Of a stretch of DNA of 5,925 nucleotides, positions 1-5,925 are shown piece after piece. The notes under the pieces were generated by a model. It was not told the DNA's origin and made no database searches. It was given only the letters and a program-made list of their open reading frames with translations. Numbering within the stretch: the first letter of the stretch is position 1; every line of letters starts with the position of its first letter. Source of the DNA: Bacteroidota bacterium (GTDB taxonomy: Bacteria > Bacteroidota > Bacteroidia > Flavobacteriales_D > Sanyastnellaceae). The position numbers were made by a program, and so were the translations under genes. Where the stretch lies: NCBI GenBank assembly GCA_027618855.1, contig JAQCID010000078.1, positions 1 through 5,925 of the forward strand, read 5' to 3'.

Positions 1-1778
1 TTCTTGCCCATAAAGAAACCGAGCATTTCCTTTAAACTGGCATCTCTGCCTACGACCACTGGATCAATTCTCATGTCATCCCCGATAAAATAAGAAAACT
101 CATCAGGGCTGATCTCACCCAAACCTTTAAATCGGGTGATTTCGGGTTTCGCTCCAAGCCTAGAAAGTGCACCCTGCTTCTCCGCTTCATCATAGCAATA
201 CACCGTTTCCTTTTTGTTCCTGACTCTAAACAACGGTGTTTGCAACACATAGAGGTGTCCCTTCTTCACCAAGTCAGGGAAAAACTGAAGGAAGAATGTA
301 ATTAACAGAAGCCTAATGTGCATTCCGTCGACATCGGCATCTGTTGCAATAACCACCTTGTTGTATCTCAAATCATCTAAACCGTCCTCAATATTTAAGG
401 CGGACTGTAACAGATTGAACTCTTCGTTCTGATATACGATTTTCTTCGTTAATCCATAGCAATTAAGCGGTTTTCCCTTTAGAGAGAAAACGGCCTGTGT
501 GACAACATCACGGGCCTTCGTAATTGAGCCCGAAGCAGAATCTCCCTCCGTAATAAACAGCGTAGACTCCTCGTTTCTTTCGTGCTTTTCGTTCAGATGA
601 GCCCTACAATCGCGTAGTTTCTTGTTGTGCAATGAGGCTTTCTTTGCCCGTGCTCTTGCAAGTTTTTTAATCCCTGCCAAATCTTTCCTTTCACGCTCGT
701 TTTGAAGAATTCGGGATTGGAGCTGTTGTGCAATTTCAGGATTTCTATGCAGGTAGTTGTCAAGCTCTGTTTTAAGGAAATCAAACATAAAGCTCTTCAG
801 CGTAGGTCCGTTAGGTCCCATCTCTGATGAGCCAAGTTTTGTTTTTGTTTGAGACTCAAAAACGGGTTCTTCAACTTTCACACTGACCGCACAAACAATC
901 CCCGATCTCACATCTCCAGTGTCGTAATCCTTGTTGAAAAAATCCCGCACAACTCGGACATATGCTTCTCTAAAAGCAGCTTGATGCGTGCCTCCCTGAG
1001 GAGTATATTGACCATTTACAAAGCTTTGGATGTCCTCTCCATACGCTTCAGAATGGGTGACCGCAACTTCAATGTCGTTCCCTTTTAATTGAATAATTGG
1101 GTAGCGGGCTTTGCCATCCATACTCGACTCAAGAAGATCAAGTAAACCATTGTCACTCTTGAACTTATCACCATTTAAGTAAATAGATAGTCCAGTGTTT
1201 AAATAGGCGTAATTCCAAAGGAGCTTCTCCACATGCTCCATTCTGTATTTATACCCTTTGAACAAACCTTCATCGGGTATAAAAGTCACCTTCGTACCGT
1301 TGCGCTTTGTCGTGGACTCTAGATCTCTGTCCTCTTGAAGCTCACCCAATGCAAATGTTGCAGTTTTTGATTCTCCTTCTCTAAAACTATCCACTTGAAA
1401 AGAAGATGAAAGCGCATTGACGGCCTTCGTACCTACCCCGTTTAGCCCGACAGTTTTCTTAAAAGCACGCGAGTCATACTTGCCTCCAGTATTGATTTTC
1501 GACACACAGTCAACCACTTTTCCAAGTGGAATACCTCTTCCGTAATCACGAACCCTCACCTCTCCATTGCGAATCCCTACTTCGATACTCTTGCCATTGC
1601 CCATCGTGTACTCATCGACACTGTTGTCAATCACCTCTTTAAGTAGGACATAAATGCCATCATCAGAGTCTTTGCCGTCACCGACTTTTCCAATGTACAT
1701 CCCAGGGCGCATACGAATATGCTCCTTCCACGATAGTGAACGGATGTTGTCTTCTGTATAGCTTACTTGTTCTGCCAT
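1..1778 (-). CDS. parE: DNA topoisomerase IV subunit B (ParE), 3' end beyond window
   Basis: ATPase subunit of a type IIA topoisomerase. With ParC it would form the A2B2 enzyme that unlinks daughter chromosomes in the cytoplasm. I translated all 592 visible codons from the ATG at 1778-1776 and found no stop or frameshift. The N-terminal GHKL ATPase shows [14 protein letters not shown] (residues 17-30), catalytic Glu48 and Asn52 in LLKEVIDNS, Asp78 in RDYGRGIP, and the ATP-lid NGVGTKAVN (113-121). The TOPRIM domain has EGDSASGS with Glu411 and the metal-binding DADVDG at 480-485, followed by RFKGLGE at 549-555. The N-terminus and the SITKARD stretch after EGDSASG resemble Bacteroidota ParE rather than GyrB, which has an EAVRKRPAMYIG-type start. 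Family members run roughly 620-650 residues, so a few dozen residues are missing beyond the left edge. No Shine-Dalgarno is seen. It is divergent from pepD, 134 nt away. A parC downstream is expected but lies outside the window. Confidence 0.93.
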   Translation of the reverse strand, partial: MAEQVSYTEDNIRSLSWKEHIRMRPGMYIGKVGDGKDSDDGIYVLLKEVIDNSVDEYTMGNGKSIEVGIRNGEVRVRDYGRGIPLGKVVDCVSKINTGGKYDSRAFKKTVGLNGVGTKAVNALSSSFQVDSFREGESKTATFALGELQEDRDLESTTKRNGTKVTFIPDEGLFKGYKYRMEHVEKLLWNYAYLNTGLSIYLNGDKFKSDNGLLDLLESSMDGKARYPIIQLKGNDIEVAVTHSEAYGEDIQSFVNGQYTPQGGTHQAAFREAYVRVVRDFFNKDYDTGDVRSGIVCAVSVKVEEPVFESQTKTKLGSSEMGPNGPTLKSFMFDFLKTELDNYLHRNPEIAQQLQSRILQNERERKDLAGIKKLARARAKKASLHNKKLRDCRAHLNEKHERNEESTLFITEGDSASGSITKARDVVTQAVFSLKGKPLNCYGLTKKIVYQNEEFNLLQSALNIEDGLDDLRYNKVVIATDADVDGMHIRLLLITFFLQFFPDLVKKGHLYVLQTPLFRVRNKKETVYCYDEAEKQGALSRLGAKPEITRFKGLGEISPDEFSYFIGDDMRIDPVVVGRDASLKEMLGFFMGK

Positions 1779-1912
1779 TAGTCAGCACAAGTTATTGCTT
1801 TTCTTTTGCGAAGCCCCTATTTATTGCTAGACTTTTTCCACATTTCCCACAACTTTTTAACCACTTTTCTTTCCTAACTTGCAAAGTTCAAACAATTAAT
1901 ATATTACACTCG
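1779..1912. promoter_or_regulatory. Divergent parE/pepD intergenic promoter region
   Basis: This 134-nt AT-rich, non-coding gap separates the parE and pepD start codons, so it should hold the promoters of both units. On the plus strand a pyrimidine-rich tract (about 1830-1875) contains three similar boxes: TTTTCCACA at 1834, TTTCCCACA at 1843 and TTAACCACT at 1857. A perfect 10-bp palindrome, TAATATATTA, lies at 1897-1906, only six bases before the pepD ATG. Neither start codon has a recognisable Shine-Dalgarno sequence. The promoter role is inferred from gene orientation; the exact elements are uncertain. Confidence 0.6.
1882..1889 (-). promoter_or_regulatory. Possible Bacteroidota -7 element for parE
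   Basis: On the minus strand this reads GAACTTTG, matching the Bacteroidota -7 consensus TAnnTTTG at five of the six defined positions. Transcription from it would give a parE leader of about 100 nt. No good TTG at the usual -33 distance accompanies it, so this is a weak call that could be a chance match in AT-rich DNA. Confidence 0.2.
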
Positions 1913-3376
1913 ATGTCATCAGCTATCCGCAACCTTCAACCATCAGCTCTTTGGAATAGATTTGCAGACTTAAATGAAATACCAAGACCCTCAAAACACG
2001 AAGAAAAAGTATGTGAATGGTTAATGCAATGGGCGAAGGACCATGGCCTTGAAGCTTGGCAAGACGATGTTCAAAACGTGTTTATGAAAAAACCTGCAAC
2101 ACCAGGAATGGAAGACAGGCAGACTGTGGTTCTGCAAAGTCACGTGGACATGGTGTGCCAAAAAAACAATGACACAGCGTTCGATTTTATGACGCAAGGA
2201 ATAAAAATGTACGTCGACGGAGATTGGGTTCGCGCTGAGGGAACCACTCTGGGGTCAGACAATGGCATCGGTGTCGCAACGATATTGGCCACACTAGAAA
2301 GCAATGACATCCCTCACCCACCTCTCGAAGCATTGTTTACAATAGATGAGGAAACCGGGATGACAGGCGCGCTAGGTCTGAAGGCGGGACACTTAGAGGC
2401 AACAATACTACTCAACCTTGATACAGAGGACGATGACGAAATAAGTATTGGATGTGCCGGTGGAGTTGACATTACAAGTACAGGGACTTACAAGCCTGAA
2501 GACACAATTAAAGAAGGCACAACAGGTCTGAAAATAATTGTCAAAGGAGGTGCGGGTGGACACAGCGGGATGGACATTCACAAGGGCATTGCCAATGCAA
2601 ACAAACTGATCAACCGTGTCTTGCTCGAAGCCATCGAATCTGTAGACATACGAGTGAGCCAAATACAAGGAGGTGGTCTTCGAAATGCGATCCCTCGTGA
2701 GGCTCAAGCACTCATTGTCGTCGCTGAACAAGATCTGAAAACACTTGAAGAGGCTATCAACAATACAACAGCGGACATCACCGCTGAATACAAAACGACA
2801 GATCCACATCTCAGCATCCATTGGGATCGCGAGAAGACACCTGCCCAAGCACTCCCCGAGGACGTGCAGAATGTACTTCTTCTCGCAATTCAGACGTGTC
2901 CAGTGGGAATTCACCGCATGAGCCCCGACATAGAAGGTTTGGTCCAAACCTCAAACAACCTCGCCCGCCTAGAAGTTGGCAGTGGTGAGGTGAATATACA
3001 ATGCCTCAACAGATCCTCCGTGGATTCCGAAAAATGGGACCATGCCAGATCGATTGAAGCTGCATTTACAATCGCAGGTCTTTCATCAGCAAGAGGCGGT
3101 TCATACCCTGGATGGACGCCAAACCCCTCTTCATCTACTGTAGAGATGTTGCGCAAATTATATGTGGAACGCTACAATGAAGACCCGAAAGTGATGGCTT
3201 GTCACGCAGGTCTTGAGTGTGGCATCCTAGGCACAAACTATCCGCAAATGGACATGGCCTCGTTTGGTCCCAATATCCGCAGAGCACACTCACCAGACGA
3301 GTGTTGCCAGATTTCTTCAGTCCAAAAGTTTTGGGATTTTTATCTCGCTGCACTCACTCGCATTCCTAAGCGCTAA
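1913..3376 (+). CDS. pepD: Cytosolic aminoacyl-histidine dipeptidase (PepD, M20C)
   Basis: A 487-residue zinc dipeptidase of peptidase family M20C, which hydrolyses Xaa-His and other dipeptides in the cytosol during peptide recycling. The length matches E. coli PepD (about 485). The metal and catalytic residues of the family are visible: His77 and Asp79 in QSHVDMVCQKN, bridging Asp116 in LGSDNGIG, catalytic Glu146 and metal-binding Glu147 in IDEETGMTGA, Asp170 in LLNLDTED, and C-terminal His459 in RRAHSPDE. GGHSGMDIH in the lid/dimerisation region and CHAGLECG are also typical. I chose the ATG at 1913 because MSSAIRNLQPSALW aligns with the normal family N-terminus. The frame stays open upstream to an ATG at 1736, but that would add 59 unrelated residues and run antisense into parE. 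It is probably the first gene of the plus-strand unit, with surE starting 11 nt after its stop. Confidence 0.94.
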   Translation: MSSAIRNLQPSALWNRFADLNEIPRPSKHEEKVCEWLMQWAKDHGLEAWQDDVQNVFMKKPATPGMEDRQTVVLQSHVDMVCQKNNDTAFDFMTQGIKMYVDGDWVRAEGTTLGSDNGIGVATILATLESNDIPHPPLEALFTIDEETGMTGALGLKAGHLEATILLNLDTEDDDEISIGCAGGVDITSTGTYKPEDTIKEGTTGLKIIVKGGAGGHSGMDIHKGIANANKLINRVLLEAIESVDIRVSQIQGGGLRNAIPREAQALIVVAEQDLKTLEEAINNTTADITAEYKTTDPHLSIHWDREKTPAQALPEDVQNVLLLAIQTCPVGIHRMSPDIEGLVQTSNNLARLEVGSGEVNIQCLNRSSVDSEKWDHARSIEAAFTIAGLSSARGGSYPGWTPNPSSSTVEMLRKLYVERYNEDPKVMACHAGLECGILGTNYPQMDMASFGPNIRRAHSPDECCQISSVQKFWDFYLAALTRIPKR

Positions 3377-3387
3377 TCATTACAACC

Positions 3388-4161
3388 ATGTCAAAACGCC
3401 CCCTCATACTCATCACAAATGACGACGGAATCACCTCTGCCGGCATCTGTGCGCTTGCTGAAGCTGTCGCAGATCTGGGAGAAGTCCATGTGGTGGCACC
3501 TGACAGCCCGCAATCTGGCATGGGACACGCTGTTACAATTGGTGAAATTCTAAGAATAAAACCTGCATACTTCCCTGTCAAGGGAATCAGTGCACACAGC
3601 ACATCTGGGACACCTGTAGATTGCGTTAAACTTGCGATTTACAAAATCCTTCATCGCAAACCAGATCTCTTGCTTTCGGGCATCAATCACGGAAGCAACA
3701 GCTCGATCAATGTGATCTACTCAGGCACGATGTCTGCCGCTGTAGAAGGTGCTGTCGAAAACATTCCCGCCATAGGCTTTTCTCTTCTTGATCATGCTGC
3801 GGATGCAGATTTTACCGCAGCAAAAAAGATTGCTCGCCAAATGGCAAAAGAAGTATTGAAGCGGGGCCTCCCTTCTGGAACATGTCTCAATGTGAACATC
3901 CCAAAGCTGCCACTCAAAGATCTGAAAGGAATCAAAGTTTGCAGACAGGCGGCGGGGTTTTGGAAGGACGCCTTCGAAGAGCGAACAGCACCCAACCACG
4001 AAACATACTATTGGCTTACGGGAGAGTTCACAAACCCCGATCAGGGAGAGGACACAGATGAATGGGCACTGTCGAACGGGTACGCATCGGTTGTCCCTAC
4101 ACAATTCGATCTTACAGCGCATCACGCGATTTCTGAACTCAACAGCTGGGGACTCAAATGA
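3388..4161 (+). CDS. surE: 5'/3'-nucleotidase SurE
   Basis: A 257-residue SurE-family phosphatase, a cytosolic metal-dependent enzyme that dephosphorylates nucleoside 5'- and 3'-monophosphates and, in some bacteria, short polyphosphates. It is named for stationary-phase survival. The Rossmann-like N-terminus carries ILITNDDG with Asp12 and Asp13 as metal ligands. Ser43 lies in APDSPQSGMGHAVT, and Asn100 in LSGINHGSN completes the expected Asp-Asp-Ser-Asn metal site. TSGTPVDCVK (72-81) and YSGTMSAAVEGA (from residue 111) are further family signatures. The length is normal, and the ATG at 3388 puts the NDDG motif at the expected position. There is no Shine-Dalgarno sequence. The stop TGA shares an ATGA with the next start, suggesting translational coupling. 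Proximity to lpxB is a recurring arrangement in Bacteroidota; no functional reason for it is evident. Confidence 0.96.
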   Translation: MSKRPLILITNDDGITSAGICALAEAVADLGEVHVVAPDSPQSGMGHAVTIGEILRIKPAYFPVKGISAHSTSGTPVDCVKLAIYKILHRKPDLLLSGINHGSNSSINVIYSGTMSAAVEGAVENIPAIGFSLLDHAADADFTAAKKIARQMAKEVLKRGLPSGTCLNVNIPKLPLKDLKGIKVCRQAAGFWKDAFEERTAPNHETYYWLTGEFTNPDQGEDTDEWALSNGYASVVPTQFDLTAHHAISELNSWGLK

Positions 4162-4472
4162 AGCGATTCCTCAATACGATTGTGGGAGGCGTCCTCTCAG
4201 GAGTGTTAGGCACATTCTTCGGATTCCTTATTTTAGGAGCGTACTGGTCATATTCAAATAACGTCGATCTAAATTACTTCATCGAAAACATTGCTGCAAA
4301 ATCTTTGCTCTACAGAGACAGCATGCTTACGCTTAGCACACTGTTTAATGTGGCGGTATTCTACATCGGCATGAAAGCTGAATGGTGGATGTTTTGTCGC
4401 GGCATCTTAATGGTCATTATGGCATGTGTGCCACTTATCATTTGGTTTCAAATGCAAGCGGGGATTTCTTGA
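4158..4472 (+). CDS. Small three-helix membrane protein, function unknown
   Basis: A 104-residue protein that I do not recognise. Three hydrophobic segments are visible: residues about 8-30, about 56-72 and about 78-97, the last two separated by a short KAEWW turn. With Lys2 and Arg3 in front, helix 1 would begin on the cytoplasmic side by the positive-inside rule, though this is weak evidence. Helix 1 is glycine-rich, with GxxxG spacings at Gly11/Gly15 and Gly18/Gly22, a pattern often used for helix packing. The 25-residue loop between helices 1 and 2 is polar (SNNVDLNYFIEN and onward). There is no signal-peptidase or lipoprotein site. The start overlaps the surE stop as ATGA, and lpxB begins within a few bases of its end, so it is almost certainly translated within the operon. 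A membrane partner or anchor for LpxB, a peripheral inner-membrane enzyme, is a guess from position only. Confidence 0.8.
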   Translation: MKRFLNTIVGGVLSGVLGTFFGFLILGAYWSYSNNVDLNYFIENIAAKSLLYRDSMLTLSTLFNVAVFYIGMKAEWWMFCRGILMVIMACVPLIIWFQMQAGIS

Positions 4473-4477
4473 AGAAG

Positions 4478-5575
4478 ATGTTTTTCATAGCGGGGGAAGC
4501 CTCAGGCGATATTTACGGGGGGCTTATCGCCCACGAAATGTCTCGCCTGTCAAACATCGGTCCCATTGAAATGCGGGGATGGGGTGGAGATAAAATGACA
4601 GAAGCTGGCGTTGAGGTTTCAAAGCACTATCGTGAGTTGGCGTATATGGGGGTCTGGGAAGTGGCCACACATCTGGGCACTATTTTAGGCAACTTAAAGA
4701 AGTGCTGGAACGAAATCGAGGCGTTCACACCAGACGCGATTGTCCTTGTTGATTTCCCTGGATTCAATATGCGTATTGCACAAAAGGCGGCGCGTGCCAA
4801 ATGGGGGGATGTCAAGATTTTTCAGGTTGTGGCACCACAGGTTTGGGCTTGGAAAAAGGGGCGGATTAAAAGCCTGGCACGCGACTACACCGCTGTATTT
4901 CCTGTTCTGCCATTCGAACACAACCTACTCATCGCTGGAGGGGTACAATCCATCTACTGCGGACACCCCCTTCTCGACACACTTTCTACAAATCAAGACG
5001 AGACACAACAAGTCCCCACCAAGCCTGTCCTCGCACTCCTGCCCGGCTCACGGAAGCAAGAACTCCATAAAATGCTGCCTGTACTTCTTGAAGTCGCGAA
5101 GCAATTCCCTGAGATGGAGGCTGTAATCGCAGGCGCACCAGGCGCAGCAGACACCTTATACATTCAGGCGCGGGAAGCTGGAGTGAACGTTGTATTTGGA
5201 CAAACCCGGAATCTTCTAAAAACGGCTAAATTCGCGGTAATTACGTCTGGTACAGCGACACTTGAAGCGGCACTTTTAAATACCTCACACGTTTTGGTCT
5301 ACAAGACGAGCTCACTCACATATGCCATTGCGAAGCTGCTCGTGAACGTTAAGTTTATCGGACTGACGAATTTAATCCTCAACCGCGAGGTCGTCCCAGA
5401 ACTTATTCAAGGACGCTGCACTGCAGGAAACATTGCAAAAGAAATTCAATCCTTGGACACTTCAACGCAACGAATCGCCTTTGATGAGTTAAGAATGTCT
5501 TTGGGACACACTGGCGCATCCGAAAGAATTGCTCAAAGAATGTTAGAAATTATCTCCGTCGACCATCCTTCCTAG
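4478..5575 (+). CDS. lpxB: Lipid-A-disaccharide synthase LpxB
   Basis: Family 19 glycosyltransferase that joins UDP-2,3-diacylglucosamine to lipid X (2,3-diacylglucosamine 1-phosphate), forming the lipid A disaccharide at the cytoplasmic face of the inner membrane. From the ATG at 4478 it has 365 residues, close to the family's usual length. Visible motifs are [13 protein letters not shown] (from residue 3), VDFPGFN (91-97, with Asp92), [10 protein letters not shown] (120-129), LLPGSR with Arg192 matching the essential arginine of E. coli LpxB, and SGTATLE (257-263) in the nucleotide-sugar side of the site. [19 protein letters not shown] near the C-terminus is also typical. An in-frame TTG at 4469, overlapping the previous stop as TTGA, would add MKK and is a real alternative; many LpxB proteins begin with M-K before this strand. 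The longer frame from 4382 is unlikely because it overlaps most of the preceding gene's third helix. The 3' end overlaps the convergent AIM24-family gene by 33 nt. Confidence 0.95.
   Translation: MFFIAGEASGDIYGGLIAHEMSRLSNIGPIEMRGWGGDKMTEAGVEVSKHYRELAYMGVWEVATHLGTILGNLKKCWNEIEAFTPDAIVLVDFPGFNMRIAQKAARAKWGDVKIFQVVAPQVWAWKKGRIKSLARDYTAVFPVLPFEHNLLIAGGVQSIYCGHPLLDTLSTNQDETQQVPTKPVLALLPGSRKQELHKMLPVLLEVAKQFPEMEAVIAGAPGAADTLYIQAREAGVNVVFGQTRNLLKTAKFAVITSGTATLEAALLNTSHVLVYKTSSLTYAIAKLLVNVKFIGLTNLILNREVVPELIQGRCTAGNIAKEIQSLDTSTQRIAFDELRMSLGHTGASERIAQRMLEIISVDHPS
5543..5575. other. Tail-to-tail overlap of lpxB and the AIM24-family gene
   Basis: The lpxB stop TAG ends at 5575 and the opposing gene's stop is at 5545-5543, so 33 nt encode the C-termini of both proteins on opposite strands. 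There is no intergenic space, and I saw no hairpin with a T-run at this junction. The two transcripts must therefore end inside each other's coding region, or overlap as antisense RNAs. Confidence 0.85.
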
Positions 5576-5925
5576 GGAACCAAGGACAGACCCCTCACCT
5601 TTGGACTTGCCTCCTTGACTTGGGGCAGAACGCAGAATACGATCCGCAAGACGACTGAATGGAAGCGTTTGTAAGTACACCGTTCCTGTTCCTTGGAGCG
5701 TTGCGAGAAAAAGACCTTCTCCACCAAACAACATAGATTTGAGACCTCCAGCCCTTTCAATACTGTAATCGATGTTGCCTGTAAAACCGACAATACATCC
5801 GGTATCGACACGGAGCTTATCTCCGTTAAGTTGCTTTTCAACGATCGTACCGCCTGCGTGGAGGAAGGCCATACCGTCTCCAATAAGCTTCTGGAGAATG
5901 AATCCTTCACCGCCAAAAAATCCAG
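5543..5925 (-). CDS. AIM24/TIGR00266 family protein, C-terminal part
   Basis: The 3' portion (126 residues plus stop) of a gene whose start lies beyond the right edge. The reading frame is open to position 5925, so the ATG at 5872-5870 is internal, not the start. The family (AIM24, formerly DUF124) is widespread in bacteria and forms a beta-rich fold resembling the tryptophan RNA-binding attenuation protein. Its bacterial role is unknown; the yeast member is mitochondrial. Typical features are [16 protein letters not shown] (visible residues 2-17), [18 protein letters not shown], and a second [15 protein letters not shown] (66-80) leading into the near-diagnostic [13 protein letters not shown] (84-96). 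The family is usually about 220-265 residues, so roughly half is seen. The last 15-20 residues are polar and glycine-rich, and the stop TAA (5545-5543) lies within the end of lpxB. No membrane segment or signal is visible in this part. Confidence 0.88.
   Translation of the reverse strand, partial: GFFGGEGFILQKLIGDGMAFLHAGGTIVEKQLNGDKLRVDTGCIVGFTGNIDYSIERAGGLKSMLFGGEGLFLATLQGTGTVYLQTLPFSRLADRILRSAPSQGGKSKGEGSVLGSLGRMVDGDNF

Noticed and set aside
1..1778. GyrB instead of ParE for the left-hand gene.
   Set aside because: The N-terminal and TOPRIM-adjacent motifs fit Bacteroidota ParE better, and GyrB there has a different EAVRKRPAMYIG-type start. A neighbouring parC would settle it.
1736..1912. 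In-frame upstream extension of pepD that reads like a signal peptide (hydrophobic stretch after [16 protein letters not shown]).
   Set aside because: It is antisense to the first codons of parE and then crosses the AT-rich intergenic gap. PepD is cytosolic, and the normal family N-terminus begins at 1913. The hydrophobicity comes from the pyrimidine-rich plus strand.
2408..2947. A 179-residue open frame antisense to pepD.
   Set aside because: It has no recognisable motifs, is cysteine- and phenylalanine-rich in the manner of antisense shadows, and lies wholly within a well-supported gene.
3721..4125. A 134-residue open frame antisense to surE.
   Set aside because: It is a shadow frame inside surE with no domain signature and cysteine-rich composition.
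4382..4477. Extension of lpxB upstream to an ATG at 4382.
   Set aside because: It would add 32 residues with no family match, lying within another frame of the small membrane protein gene; LpxB begins just before the GEASGD motif.
5571..5640. Possible terminator after lpxB (CCTAGG palindrome and nearby CC/GG-rich stretch).
   Set aside because: The palindrome is only 6 bp with no loop, and I found no longer complementary stem or T-run; the region is coding on the minus strand.
5572..5916. A 114-residue minus-strand open frame at the right end.
   Set aside because: It overlaps the AIM24-family gene in another frame. Only the other frame carries recognisable family motifs ([14 protein letters not shown]).

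Overview
The window looks like ordinary chromosomal DNA from a member of the Bacteroidota, most likely a flavobacterium-like or marine lineage. Three things point there. The topoisomerase subunit has the Bacteroidota ParE-type N-terminus ([14 protein letters not shown], then [15 protein letters not shown]). A surE gene lies close to lpxB, an arrangement known from that phylum. None of the start codons has a convincing Shine-Dalgarno sequence, which is usual there. Base composition is moderate (not counted), and LpxB implies a Gram-negative envelope with lipid A. Genus or family cannot be named from this stretch.

Layout: (1) 1-1778, minus strand, parE (DNA topoisomerase IV subunit B), running off the left edge with only its last residues missing. 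(2) 1779-1912, an AT-rich divergent intergenic region that must hold the promoters for both sides. (3) 1913-5575, plus strand, four tightly packed genes: pepD (M20C dipeptidase), surE (5'/3'-nucleotidase), a 104-residue three-helix membrane protein of unknown function, and lpxB (lipid-A-disaccharide synthase). The spacings are 11 nt, a 4-nt overlap, and 5 nt (or a 3-nt overlap if lpxB starts at TTG). (4) 5543-5925, minus strand, the C-terminal part of an AIM24/TIGR00266-family protein. It runs off the right edge and overlaps the 3' end of lpxB tail to tail by 33 nt.

The plus-strand genes read as one transcription unit. Their products join unrelated jobs: dipeptide recycling, nucleotide or polyphosphate hydrolysis, and the disaccharide-forming step of lipid A synthesis. 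The clearest unknown is the small membrane protein joined to surE by an ATGA overlap and sitting directly before lpxB. No RNA gene, CRISPR array, insertion sequence, phage gene or defence cassette is visible, and I found no convincing evidence of a new multi-gene system. The findings below are modest: the uncharacterised membrane protein, the convergent gene overlap, a repeat-rich divergent promoter region, and start-site questions.
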